A model generated the notes under the pieces. That model was given only the letters and a program-made list of their open reading frames with translations, was not told the origin of the DNA and ran no database searches. From the NCBI GenBank assembly GCA_028719885.1, contig JAQYLT010000065.1:20502-84501 (forward strand): 64,000 bases of DNA. Direction: 5' to 3'. The position numbers and the translations under genes are program-made. Positions within the stretch are counted from its first letter, which is position 1. Each line of letters begins with the position of its first letter. Positions 48,401-57,322 of the stretch are shown here, one piece after another. Origin of the DNA: Bacillota bacterium (GTDB taxonomy: Bacteria; Bacillota; Clostridia; Oscillospirales; Oscillospiraceae).

Positions 48401-49143
48401 CGGAACGGATTACCTCCCGAAAAAATCCCCTGCTCCAGCAGGTGAAAAAGCTGTTCGCCTCCCACCGGGAGCGGGAAATGGCCGGGCTTTTTGCCGCGGA
48501 CGGGGTGAAGCTGCTGGAAGAGGCGGTAAAATACTGCCCCGGCTTGGAGACGGTGATTCTCTCCGACGAGGTGGAGGCATCGCTGCCGGAGCAGGTGCGC
48601 CTCATTCGGGTGCCCCGGGATGTGATGGAGTCCATCTCTCCCATGGCGGCGCCCCAGGGAGCGGTTTTTCTCTGCCGTCTGCCGGAGAAAAAGCTGTTTT
48701 CTCCCAAGCCGGGGATGCTCCTGCTGGATGGCATTCAGGACCCCGGCAATCTGGGCACCATTCTGCGGACAGCGGATGCGCTGGATGTGACCGTGGTTCT
48801 GCTGGAGGGCTGCGCCGACCCCTATAGCCACAAGGTAGTCCGTGCCAGCATGGGCGCGGTGTTCCGCACACCGGTGGTCACCGCCTCCTGGGAGCAGGTG
48901 TCTTCCGCCTGCCGGGAAGCCGGGATTCCCGTGGCGGTGACGGCGCTGGAGGACGGCGCGGTGGATATCCGTCATGCGGAGCTTTCCCGAATGGCGGTTG
49001 TCATTGGCAGCGAGGGTCAGGGCGTCCGGCGGGAGATTTTGGAGTCCGCCGGGAAAAAGCTGATTATTCCCATGAATCCCCACTGCGAATCCCTGAATGC
49101 CGCCGTGGCTGCCGCCATTACCATGTGGCAGATGAAACAATAA
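48397..49143 (+). CDS. TrmH/SpoU-family RNA methyltransferase
   Basis: 2'-O-ribose methyltransferase for rRNA or tRNA, using S-adenosylmethionine through a trefoil knot. 248 residues: an N-terminal substrate-binding domain (RITSRKNPLLQQVKKLFASH) and the SPOUT domain with LLLDGIQDPGNLGTILRTAD, VVIGSEGQGVRREIL and the knot NPHCESLNAAVAAAI. Starts with GTG at 48397 overlapping the ktrA stop (GTGA). RlmB-like; target inferred. Confidence 0.92.
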   Translation: MTERITSRKNPLLQQVKKLFASHREREMAGLFAADGVKLLEEAVKYCPGLETVILSDEVEASLPEQVRLIRVPRDVMESISPMAAPQGAVFLCRLPEKKLFSPKPGMLLLDGIQDPGNLGTILRTADALDVTVVLLEGCADPYSHKVVRASMGAVFRTPVVTASWEQVSSACREAGIPVAVTALEDGAVDIRHAELSRMAVVIGSEGQGVRREILESAGKKLIIPMNPHCESLNAAVAAAITMWQMKQ

Positions 49144-49161
49144 AGAGAAAGAGGGAAAAAC

Positions 49162-50376
49162 ATGCTGGAGCATTGGCTGTGGCTGGCCCATCGGCCGGGA
49201 ATCAACGAGCATCTGAAAGTATTGCTGCTCCAGTTTTTCGGTTCTCCGGAGCAGGTTTATTCCGCCGGGCAGGGGGAATATGCGTCCGTTCCCGGATTGA
49301 CCGCCGCCGGAAAGAAAGCTCTGGCGGATAAGGACCTGGCACCTTTCGAAGCGGCTCTCGAAACCTGCCGGCAAAAGGGGATCCGGATTTTAACCTATGA
49401 GGACCAGGAATACCCCTGGCGGCTGAAGAATATCTATCATCCGCCCCTGGTGCTCTATTACAAGGGCAGCCTCCCAGCGTTCAGCGGTACCCCTGTCATC
49501 GGCCTGGTGGGCACCCGGAAATGCTCGGCCTACGGATTCTCCGTTGCCAAGCGGCTGGGCGGCGAGATCAGCGCCTGCGGCGGACTGGTGGTTTCCGGCT
49601 TGGCGGAGGGCATTGACGCGGCGGCCATGAGCGGAGCGCTCCAGGCGGGGTATCCTACCGTAGGCGTGCTGGGCACGGGGGTGGATGTGGTCTACCCCGC
49701 CTGCAACAAGGCGCTGTTTGCCCAGGTGGAGCAAAACGGCTGCCTTCTGTCTGAATTTCTGCCTGGCACCCGTGCGCTTAAATGGAATTTTCCCCGGCGC
49801 AACCGGATCATCAGCGGCCTGAGCGTGGGCGTGGTGATTGTGGAAGCACCGGAGAGAAGCGGCGCCCTCCACACCGCCCGGGCGGCGCTGGAGCAGAGCA
49901 GGGACCTGTACGCCGTCCCCGGAAATGTGGATTTGCCCAGCTTTGCTGGGAGCAATCAGCTGCTGCGGGAGGGTGCATGCCCCGTTTGCTGCGGCTGGGA
50001 TGTGATGAGCGAATATACCTCCCTGTTCCCGGATAAAATCCGAAAGGTGCATTTCCGGGCGGAGGGAACCTCTCCGGCGGCGGAGCCAACGCCGCGGCAG
50101 ACCATCAAAAAGAAAGAACCAAAACAGCCGGAGCGAAAAAAAGACATTGACAACACACCGGCTGCGGCTTATATTGACTTAAACACAGCGCTGCAGGGCC
50201 TGCCGGAACAGGAGCGGGCCATTGTCAGCTGCCTGACGGAGGGGGAGAAGCTGGTGGACGAGGTGATCGCCGCCACCGGAATTCCCTCCGGGCAATTTCT
50301 GCGGCAGCTTACCATGCTGGAGCTGAAAGGGCTGATTGTGCGCCTGCCCGGCAACCGGCTGGCTCTGCGGAAATAA
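49162..50376 (+). CDS. dprA: DNA processing protein DprA (Smf)
   Basis: Loads RecA on incoming single-stranded DNA in natural transformation. 404 residues: N-terminal SAM/HhH-like region, Rossmann domain with VIGLVGTRKCSAYGF, SGLAEGIDAAAMSGAL and FPRRNRIISGLSVGVVIVEA, and a C-terminal winged-helix-like domain (about 340-400) after a Lys/Pro-rich linker (KKKEPKQPERKK). Common in Clostridia even without known competence. Followed by topA, the typical neighbour. Confidence 0.96.
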   Translation: MLEHWLWLAHRPGINEHLKVLLLQFFGSPEQVYSAGQGEYASVPGLTAAGKKALADKDLAPFEAALETCRQKGIRILTYEDQEYPWRLKNIYHPPLVLYYKGSLPAFSGTPVIGLVGTRKCSAYGFSVAKRLGGEISACGGLVVSGLAEGIDAAAMSGALQAGYPTVGVLGTGVDVVYPACNKALFAQVEQNGCLLSEFLPGTRALKWNFPRRNRIISGLSVGVVIVEAPERSGALHTARAALEQSRDLYAVPGNVDLPSFAGSNQLLREGACPVCCGWDVMSEYTSLFPDKIRKVHFRAEGTSPAAEPTPRQTIKKKEPKQPERKKDIDNTPAAAYIDLNTALQGLPEQERAIVSCLTEGEKLVDEVIAATGIPSGQFLRQLTMLELKGLIVRLPGNRLALRK

Positions 50377-50410
50377 ACATGGAATACAAGTTAGGAAAAG
50401 GAAGTTATTC

Positions 50411-52717
50411 ATGGCAAAACCGACGAATCTGGTGATTGTGGAGTCACCGTCCAAGGCAAAGACCATTGGAAAGTATCTGGGGCCGGACTATGTGGTGAAG
50501 GCCAGCATGGGCCACCTGCGGGATCTGCCCAAAAGCAAAATGGGTGTGGATTTGGAGCGGGATTTCACCCCGGAGTATATCCCGGTTCGGGGAAAAGAAG
50601 AATTAATCAAGGAATTGCGGACGGCGGCCAATCAGGCCCAGACGGTCTATCTGGCAACGGACCCGGACCGAGAGGGAGAGGCGATCTCCTGGCACCTGAA
50701 AGAGCTTTTGGGATTGCCCGATGAAAAAGCCCACCGGGTCACCTTTAACGAAATCACCCAGCGGGTCGTGCGGGAGTCCATCCAGCATCCCCGGGATATC
50801 GACTACGATCTGGTGGACGCCCAGCAGGCCCGCCGGATTTTGGACCGGATCGTGGGCTATCAGCTCTCGCCCCTGCTGTGGAAAAAGGTGCGCCGGGGCC
50901 TGTCCGCCGGACGGGTGCAGTCCGTTGCCACCCGGATGGTGGTGGACCGGGAGAATGAAATCCGCGCCTTCCAGCCCAAGGAGTATTGGACCCTGGATGT
51001 GACCCTGAACCGCCGGGACAAGCCCGGCAGCTTTGTGGCACGCTATTACGGAGAAGAAAAGAAGCGGGAGCTGGAAAACGAAGAGATGACCCAGGCGGTG
51101 ATTGATGATGTCACCGGAAAGCCCTTTACCGTTTCCAATGTGAAAAAGGGTGAGAAGAAGCGCACCGCCGCCCCTCCCTTTACCACCTCCACCTTGCAGC
51201 AGGAGGCCTCCCGGAAGCTGAATATGACTCCCAAGCGGACCATGATGATCGCCCAGCAGCTGTATGAGGGCGTGGACGTGGAGGGGGAAGGCACCCTGGG
51301 CCTCATTACCTATATGCGTACCGACTCCCTGCGGCTGTCGGAGGAGGCCATGGCCGCCGCCGCCGACTTTATCCGCCACCGCTATGGCGACAGCTATTAC
51401 TATGGACAATTCCATGAGTATAAAACAAAGGCCGGTGCCCAGGATGCCCACGAGGCCATCCGTCCCACCCATGTGGAGCTGGACCCGGAGCGGGTGCGCT
51501 CCAGCCTGACCGGGGATCAGTACCGGCTGTATAAGCTGATCTGGAGCCGCTTTTTGGCCAGCCAGATGGCAAACGCCGTCTACGACACCGTGGCCATTGA
51601 TACCCAGTGCGCCGGTCACACCTTCCGTTCCACCCATCAGAGCCTGCGCTTTCCCGGCTTCATCGCCGTTTATGAAGAGGGGCGGGACGAGGAAGCGGAA
51701 GCCCTGGGCTCTCCGCTGCCGGATTTGCAGACGGGGGAACTGACCGACCCCTCGAAATACGACAAGCAGCAGCATTTTACCCAGCCGCCTCCCCGGTTCA
51801 CCGAGGCCACCCTGGTGAAAGCCATGGAGGAAAAGGGGGTTGGCCGTCCGTCCACCTATGCCGCCACCATCTCCACCATCGAGGACCGGGAGTATGTGGT
51901 GAAAGAGGATAAGCATCTGGCTCCCACCGCATTGGGAGAGGTGGTCACCGGCCTGATGGTGGAGCGGTTCCAGGACATCATCGATGTGGAGTTTACCGCC
52001 AACATGGAGAGCCGCCTGGACGCGGTGGAAGAGGGAAAGCAGAACTGGAAGGATTTGCTGGCGGATTTCTACCGGGATTTTGAAAAGGAATTGAAGGACG
52101 CGGAAACCGCTCTGGACGGTGTGCGCCTGAAGGTGCCCGAAGAGGAGACCGACGAGGTGTGCGAGCTCTGCGGCCGGAAAATGGTGATTAAAATGGGCCG
52201 CTTTGGCAAATTTTTGGCCTGCCCCGGTTTCCCGGAGTGCAAAAATGCCAAGCCCCTGGTGGAGCGGATGCCCGGGCGCTGCCCCAAGTGCGGCAGCGGC
52301 ATCCTGAAACGGAAATCCAAGCGGGGCTATGCCTACTATGCCTGTGAGCAGGGAGCGGAGTGCGGCTTTATGACCTGGGATGTGCCCACCGCCGAGGATT
52401 GCCCCGAGTGCGGACAGACCCTGTTCAAAAAGTCCGGACGGGGCAGAATGAAGCCGTTCTGCATCAATGAGAAGTGCTCCCGGTTCCTCCCGGAGGATCA
52501 GCGGGGCTACTATAAGAAGAAAACCGACACGCAGGCCGCTGACGCTTCCCAGGATGCCGGGGAGAAGCCCGCTTCTAAAAAGTCGGCCTCGGGAAAAACC
52601 GCTGCAGCGAAAAAGACCGGGGCAAAAACCGCTGCTGCAAAGAAACCCGCCGCCAAAAAAGCAGCGGTGAAGACGGCGAAAACCGGAACCAACACAAAAA
52701 AGAGGACGAACACATGA
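50411..52717 (+). CDS. topA: DNA topoisomerase I
   Basis: Relaxes negatively supercoiled DNA. 768 residues. TOPRIM acidic residues in TDPDREGEAISWHL, catalytic Tyr in GLITYMRTDSLRL (about residue 300), type IA motif DAHEAIRPTH and GRPSTYAATISTI. Three C-terminal four-cysteine zinc motifs (CELCGRKM..., CPKCGSGIL..., CPECGQTLF...), then a Lys/Ala-rich tail of about 60 residues. ATG at 50411 (MAKPTNLVIVESPSKAKT) follows AAAGGAAGTTATTC. Its stop overlaps trmFO by ATGA. Confidence 0.98.
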   Translation: MAKPTNLVIVESPSKAKTIGKYLGPDYVVKASMGHLRDLPKSKMGVDLERDFTPEYIPVRGKEELIKELRTAANQAQTVYLATDPDREGEAISWHLKELLGLPDEKAHRVTFNEITQRVVRESIQHPRDIDYDLVDAQQARRILDRIVGYQLSPLLWKKVRRGLSAGRVQSVATRMVVDRENEIRAFQPKEYWTLDVTLNRRDKPGSFVARYYGEEKKRELENEEMTQAVIDDVTGKPFTVSNVKKGEKKRTAAPPFTTSTLQQEASRKLNMTPKRTMMIAQQLYEGVDVEGEGTLGLITYMRTDSLRLSEEAMAAAADFIRHRYGDSYYYGQFHEYKTKAGAQDAHEAIRPTHVELDPERVRSSLTGDQYRLYKLIWSRFLASQMANAVYDTVAIDTQCAGHTFRSTHQSLRFPGFIAVYEEGRDEEAEALGSPLPDLQTGELTDPSKYDKQQHFTQPPPRFTEATLVKAMEEKGVGRPSTYAATISTIEDREYVVKEDKHLAPTALGEVVTGLMVERFQDIIDVEFTANMESRLDAVEEGKQNWKDLLADFYRDFEKELKDAETALDGVRLKVPEEETDEVCELCGRKMVIKMGRFGKFLACPGFPECKNAKPLVERMPGRCPKCGSGILKRKSKRGYAYYACEQGAECGFMTWDVPTAEDCPECGQTLFKKSGRGRMKPFCINEKCSRFLPEDQRGYYKKKTDTQAADASQDAGEKPASKKSASGKTAAAKKTGAKTAAAKKPAAKKAAVKTAKTGTNTKKRTNT

Positions 52718-54015
52718 AAGTCAAGGTGATCGGAGCCGGTCTGGCCGGCTCAGAGGCGGCGTGGCAGCTGGTCAAACGGGGCATCCAGGTGGAGCTCCAT
52801 GAGATGAAGCCCGCCAAGATGACCCCCGCCCACCACAGCGCTGATTTTGCGGAGCTGGTGTGCTCCAATTCTCTCCGGGGGGACCGGCTGGAAAATGCGG
52901 TGGGCCTTTTAAAAGAGGAGCTCCGCCGCTGTGGCAGCCTGATTATGGAATGCGCCGAGGCCACCCGGGTGGAGGCTGGCGGCTGCCTGGCGGTGGACCG
53001 GGCCGGATTTGCTGCCCTGGTTACGGAAAAAATCCGGAGCAATCCTCTGATTACGGTGATACCCGGGGAGGTGACCCGGGTGCCGGAGGGACCTGTGATC
53101 ATCGCCACCGGTCCGCTGACCTCGGACGAACTGTCCAAGGCCATTGGGGAATATTTCGGCGCGGACTATCTCCACTTTTTCGATGCCGCCGCCCCACTGG
53201 TTACCGCCGAGTCGGTGGATATGAACCTGGCCTGGTGGCAGTCCCGCTACGACCGGGGAACACCGGACTACATCAATTGTGCCCTGGACAAGGAGCAGTA
53301 TGAGACCTTTGTCCGGGAGCTGATTTTTGCCGAAGAGGCGGAAATCCACGGCTTTGAGGACCGGCGGGTGTTTGAAGGCTGCATGCCCGTGGAGGTGATG
53401 GCCCGCCGGGGACTGGACACTCTGCGCTACGGCCCCATGAAGCCGGTGGGGCTGCGGGACCCGAAAACCGGCCGGGAGCCCTATGCGGTGCTCCAGCTGC
53501 GGCAGGACAATGCGGCCAAGAGCGTATTCAATCTGGTGGGCTTCCAGACCCACCTGAAATTTGGCGAACAGAAGCGGGTATTCTCCATGATCCCCGCGCT
53601 GCATGATGCGGAATTCGTCCGCTACGGTGTGATGCATCAGAACACCTTCCTCCAGAGCCCCAAGCTGCTGGACCGATTCTATGCCGACCGGCGCAATCCC
53701 CTGGTGGCCTTTGCCGGGCAGATGACCGGCGTGGAGGGCTATGTGGAGTCCACCGCCTCCGGGTTCCTCGCGGCAGTGGCCATGGCAGCCAAGGTGCAGG
53801 GCCGTCCGGTGCCGGATTTCCCCAAGACCACCGCCATCGGTGCCCTGGGCTGCTATATCAGCGACGGAAGCATTGAGAATTTCCAGCCCATGAATGTGAA
53901 TTTCAGCATCATTGCCCCGCTGGAGCAGCGGATTCGGAAAAAAGCAGAAAAGAATCTGGCAATTGCAAACCGTGCCCTGGAAACGGTGGACGGCTTGCTT
54001 GCCAAGGGGATATAA
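52714..54015 (+). CDS. trmFO: Methylenetetrahydrofolate-tRNA uracil-5-methyltransferase
   Basis: FAD- and folate-dependent methylation of U54 in the T-loop of tRNA. 433 residues. N-terminal FAD motif VIGAGLAGSEAAW, then HEMKPAKMTPAHHSADFAEL, CSNSLRGDRLENAVGLLKEE, FEGCMPVEVMARRGLDTLR, GQMTGVEGYVESTASG and the late IGALGCYIS. Motifs and length are typical. ATGA overlap with topA. Confidence 0.98.
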   Translation: MKVKVIGAGLAGSEAAWQLVKRGIQVELHEMKPAKMTPAHHSADFAELVCSNSLRGDRLENAVGLLKEELRRCGSLIMECAEATRVEAGGCLAVDRAGFAALVTEKIRSNPLITVIPGEVTRVPEGPVIIATGPLTSDELSKAIGEYFGADYLHFFDAAAPLVTAESVDMNLAWWQSRYDRGTPDYINCALDKEQYETFVRELIFAEEAEIHGFEDRRVFEGCMPVEVMARRGLDTLRYGPMKPVGLRDPKTGREPYAVLQLRQDNAAKSVFNLVGFQTHLKFGEQKRVFSMIPALHDAEFVRYGVMHQNTFLQSPKLLDRFYADRRNPLVAFAGQMTGVEGYVESTASGFLAAVAMAAKVQGRPVPDFPKTTAIGALGCYISDGSIENFQPMNVNFSIIAPLEQRIRKKAEKNLAIANRALETVDGLLAKGI

Positions 54016-54027
54016 AGAGGTGGAGCT

Positions 54028-55065
54028 ATGAAAATCATTCTGGATGCCATGGGCGGCGACAATGCTCCCGAGGCTGCCGTTCTTGGCGCCTTTGAGGCGG
54101 CCAAGGGCTTCGGCACGGAAATCATTCTGGTGGGCCGGGGAGAGGCCATCCTGGAGGTGATGGGCCGCCACGGAATCACGGATTTGCCCGAGGGCGTGGA
54201 GATTGCCAACGCCGAGGATGTGGTGGACATGCACGACGAGCCGGACAAGGTGATTCGCAAGCGGGCCAATTCCTCCATGATCATCGGTCTGCGGCTCCTG
54301 GCAGAGGGCAAGGGCGATGCCTTTGTGTCCGCCGGCTCCACCGGAGCCCTGCTCACGGGAGCCACCCTGCTGGTCAAGCGGGTCAAGGGCATTCGCCGCG
54401 CCGCCATGGCCCCTGCCATGCCCAATAAAAAGGGCGGGAAAACCGTCATTTGCGATTGCGGCGCCAACGCCGAGTGCACGCCGGAGTTTCTGCTCCAGTT
54501 CGGCCTGGTGGGCTCCGCCTTTGCCAAAAAGCAGCTGGGCGTTGCCGAGCCGAAGGTGGGCCTTTTGAACATCGGCACCGAGGATTCCAAGGGAACCCAG
54601 CTGCAAAAGGATGCCTATGCCCTTTTAAAGGACGCGGATGAAAAGGGCCTGCTCCGGTTTGTGGGCAATGTGGAGGCCCGGGATGTGCCTTTGGGCGAGG
54701 TGGATGTGGTGGTTTGCGACGGCTTTGCCGGAAACGTGCTGCTGAAATCCATCGAGGGCACCGCCATGTTCATGGGCAGCCTGATGAAGCGGATGTTCAA
54801 GAAGAATCTGCTGTCCAAGCTGGGCTATCTGCTCTGCTCCTCCGGCGTCAAGGACATGATGAAGCTGATGGACTACCGGGAGATCGGCGGCACCCAGTTT
54901 TTGGGCATCAAAAAGCCTGTCATCAAGGCCCATGGCTCCTCCGATGCCCTGGCCTTCCGCAATGCGGTGAAGCAGGCGGCGGACGCGGCTCAAAACGATT
55001 TCACCCAGGATCTGGAGGCTGCCCTCCGGCTGCTGGCGGAAGCAAAGGAGCCGAAGCATGATTAA
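54028..55065 (+). CDS. plsX: Phosphate acyltransferase PlsX
   Basis: Makes acyl-phosphate from acyl-ACP, the first step of phospholipid synthesis in Firmicutes. 345 residues, starting MKIILDAMGGDNAPEAAVLG; SAGSTGALLTGATLLV and GFAGNVLLKSIEGTAM are the active-site stretches. AAGAGGTGGAGCT precedes the ATG. Overlaps rnc by 8 bp. The fab/acpP genes often found here are absent. Confidence 0.97.
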   Translation: MKIILDAMGGDNAPEAAVLGAFEAAKGFGTEIILVGRGEAILEVMGRHGITDLPEGVEIANAEDVVDMHDEPDKVIRKRANSSMIIGLRLLAEGKGDAFVSAGSTGALLTGATLLVKRVKGIRRAAMAPAMPNKKGGKTVICDCGANAECTPEFLLQFGLVGSAFAKKQLGVAEPKVGLLNIGTEDSKGTQLQKDAYALLKDADEKGLLRFVGNVEARDVPLGEVDVVVCDGFAGNVLLKSIEGTAMFMGSLMKRMFKKNLLSKLGYLLCSSGVKDMMKLMDYREIGGTQFLGIKKPVIKAHGSSDALAFRNAVKQAADAAQNDFTQDLEAALRLLAEAKEPKHD

Positions 55066-55744
55066 GGATTTGGAAACGGCCATCGGCTATCATTTTCATA
55101 ACATTTCCCTTTTGCAGAATGCGCTGACCCATTCCTCCTACGCCAACGAGCGCTGGCACAACAGCTTGCTCAGCAATGAACGGCTGGAATTTTTGGGGGA
55201 CAGCATCCTGGGCATGCTGGTGGCGGAATATCTGTTCCGGAGTTTCCCCAACCGTCCCGAGGGGGAGCTGACCCGGATGCGGGCGGACATGGTCTGTGAA
55301 AAGACCCTTGCCGCCGTGGCCAATTCCATCCATCTGGGGGACCATCTGCTCCTGGGTCACGGGGAGGAGCAGGGGGGAGGCCGGAGCCGGGATTCCATTT
55401 TGGCAGATGCCATGGAGTCTGTCATTGCCGCCTGCTTTTTGGATGGGGGCATGGAGGCCGCCCTGCAGATCATCCGCCGGTTTATCCTGGTGGAGGTGCC
55501 TGTGACCAGGCTCCACAACGCCGACTACAAAACCCAGCTGCAGGAGCTGGTGCAGCAGAAGCGCAACCAGGTGCTCTCCTACTCTCTGGCCAGGGAATCC
55601 GGCCCGGATCACGACAAGCAGTTTGAGGTTGAGGTCTGCATCAACGGCAGCGTGGTGGGCACGGGCCGAGGCAGCAGCAAGAAGCGGGCGGAGCAGGACG
55701 CGGCCAGAGCAGCGATCGCGCGGCTGTTCCCTGAAAAAAATTAA
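55058..55744 (+). CDS. rnc: Ribonuclease III
   Basis: Cuts double-stranded RNA, including rRNA precursors. 228 residues: catalytic domain with the signature NERLEFLGDSILGMLVAEYL (about 42-61) and the second acidic cluster DAMESVIAACFLDGG, then a C-terminal dsRNA-binding domain from about 155 (DYKTQLQELVQQKRNQVLSY, GRGSSKKRAEQDAARAAI). Normal length and order. Confidence 0.97.
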   Translation: MIKDLETAIGYHFHNISLLQNALTHSSYANERWHNSLLSNERLEFLGDSILGMLVAEYLFRSFPNRPEGELTRMRADMVCEKTLAAVANSIHLGDHLLLGHGEEQGGGRSRDSILADAMESVIAACFLDGGMEAALQIIRRFILVEVPVTRLHNADYKTQLQELVQQKRNQVLSYSLARESGPDHDKQFEVEVCINGSVVGTGRGSSKKRAEQDAARAAIARLFPEKN

Positions 55745-55759
55745 AAAGAGGAAAAGAAG

Positions 55760-56842
55760 ATGGATGAAAAACTGCGAGAGGTCAGCGCCGTATTTCGGCT
55801 CCCCGGCACCTACCTGAGCTACGAATCCATACAGGTGGGCATTGTGAACCGGACCTACAAGGTAAATTTCCGCTTAGACGACGGGAAAGAGAAATCCTTC
55901 CTGGTTCAAAATGTGAATACCTACGCCTTCCGGAATCCCGTTGGCCTGATGAACAACATCGACCTGGTGACGGAGCACATCCGGGCAAAATGCCCTAACA
56001 AGCTTTCCCTGCATTTCCATCACACCCAGGACCGGAAAACCTACTGGCTGGACGGCAGCAATTTCTGGCGGGTGATGAACTATGTCCCCTCCGTCACCTA
56101 CAGCGCCTCCTCCGACCCACGGATTCTCCGAAACGCGGGCAGTGCCTTCGGCGAATTCCAGACCCAGCTGGCGGATTTCGACATCGGGCTGCTGGTGGAG
56201 ACCATTCCCGGCTTCCACAACACCCGGGGCCGGTACGAAAGCCTGGATGAAGCCATTGCCCAGGACGCGGTAGGACGGGTGAGCAGCGCCCGGGAGGAAA
56301 TCGAATACATCCAGTCCATCCGGGACCGGGCCTGCCTGCTGACGGACCTGGGCCGGGAGGGGAAGCTCCCCCTGCGGGTGACCCACAATGACACCAAGAT
56401 CAATAACGTGCTCTTCGATGCCAAAACCAATGACGCCCTGGTGGTGATCGATCTGGACACGGTGATGCCCGGCCTGATGGGCCATGACTTTGGAGATGCC
56501 ATCCGCTTTGCCGCCAACCACGTGGCGGAGGACAGCCCGGAATACCACCGGGTTGGCATCGACCTGGAGGTGTTTCAGGCCTTTGCCCAGGGCTTCCTGG
56601 AGAAAACCAGAAACACCATGACGGCGCTGGAGCTGGATACCCTGGCGGACAGCTGCGTCTGCCTGACAGCAGAGCTGGTGGTTCGGTTCCTGGATGACTA
56701 TCTCCGGGGGGACCTCTATTTCAAAACCGACTATCCGGAGCACAACCTGGTCCGCACCCGGAACCAGATTGCCCTGTGCCGGGATATGATCGCCCACCTG
56801 GATGAGATGCATGCTATCATCCGCCACTGCGCCCAAGACTGA
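55760..56842 (+). CDS. Aminoglycoside-phosphotransferase-fold kinase, NahK-like
   Basis: 360 residues. Matches the N-acetylhexosamine 1-kinase group used in the GNB/LNB (mucin and milk glycan) pathway: nucleotide-binding NRTYKVNFRLDDG, FLVQNVNTYAFRNP, FHNTRGRYESLDEAI, the catalytic LRVTHNDTKINNVLFD (Asp as base) and the Mg-binding LVVIDLDTVMPGLMGHDFGD. Substrate N-acetylglucosamine or N-acetylgalactosamine is inferred from family. AAAGAGGAAAAGAAG precedes the ATG. A terminator follows. No phosphorylase or other GNB gene is near. Confidence 0.82.
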   Translation: MDEKLREVSAVFRLPGTYLSYESIQVGIVNRTYKVNFRLDDGKEKSFLVQNVNTYAFRNPVGLMNNIDLVTEHIRAKCPNKLSLHFHHTQDRKTYWLDGSNFWRVMNYVPSVTYSASSDPRILRNAGSAFGEFQTQLADFDIGLLVETIPGFHNTRGRYESLDEAIAQDAVGRVSSAREEIEYIQSIRDRACLLTDLGREGKLPLRVTHNDTKINNVLFDAKTNDALVVIDLDTVMPGLMGHDFGDAIRFAANHVAEDSPEYHRVGIDLEVFQAFAQGFLEKTRNTMTALELDTLADSCVCLTAELVVRFLDDYLRGDLYFKTDYPEHNLVRTRNQIALCRDMIAHLDEMHAIIRHCAQD

Positions 56843-56847
56843 TTTTT

Positions 56848-56884
56848 CCCTGCTCCCCCTTTGGGGAGCGGGGAAATTTTTCTT
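56848..56884 (+). terminator. Terminator after the NahK-like gene
   Basis: Stem of GCTCCCC / GGGGAGC extended by CCC / GGG around a one-base mismatch pair, followed by AAATTTTTC. Confidence 0.85.
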
Positions 56885-56945
56885 GCCGTAATTGCAGGCA
56901 TATGGTAGAATACAAATTAGATATTGGCCTTAATATGCTGATTTT

Positions 56946-57247
56946 GAAATTGGAATTTGCAGAGGTGATTCGTTGGGAACGGATTTATCCGTTCCGCCCG
57001 TTCTGGGAAGTACCCAGTTTCGAATCATCATAAAAATGTTGTTATTTGCGTAGGGAATGCATTTATGCATTCCGCCTCGGTAACGTTTTTATCGGGGTAT
57101 GTTGAATGAAATATGTTGGAATTAATTGGAACCCGTTACCATCCAACGAACCGTGGATGGTAACTGACGTTTCGGAACGGATAAATCCGTTCCCTACGCA
57201 CATGTTGGAACATACCCCATACGAATCTGCCCGCTAAATTCCAATCT
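56946..57247. repeat. Palindromic intergenic element, copy 7 (composite)
   Basis: About 302 bp between the NahK-like gene and the glycan operon. Holds GGAACGGATTTATCCGTTCC (about 56977), GGAATGCATTTATGCATTCC (about 57056) and GGAACGGATAAATCCGTTCC (about 57174). Outer ends GAAATTGGAATTTGC and TAAATTCCAATCTG. The left unit has GTTGGG in place of GTAGGG. The remaining 57248-57322 shows no clear promoter. Confidence 0.85.
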
Positions 57248-57322
57248 GTCAATATGTCTACGAAATCCGATCATCTGAAATGGAGAGATAATCGGAAAGA
57301 ATCTCCATTGGGAGGGAACTGT

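Noticed and set aside
52467..52717. Separate small basic protein at the topA end.
   Set aside because: It is the Lys/Ala-rich tail of topoisomerase I, in frame with the rest.
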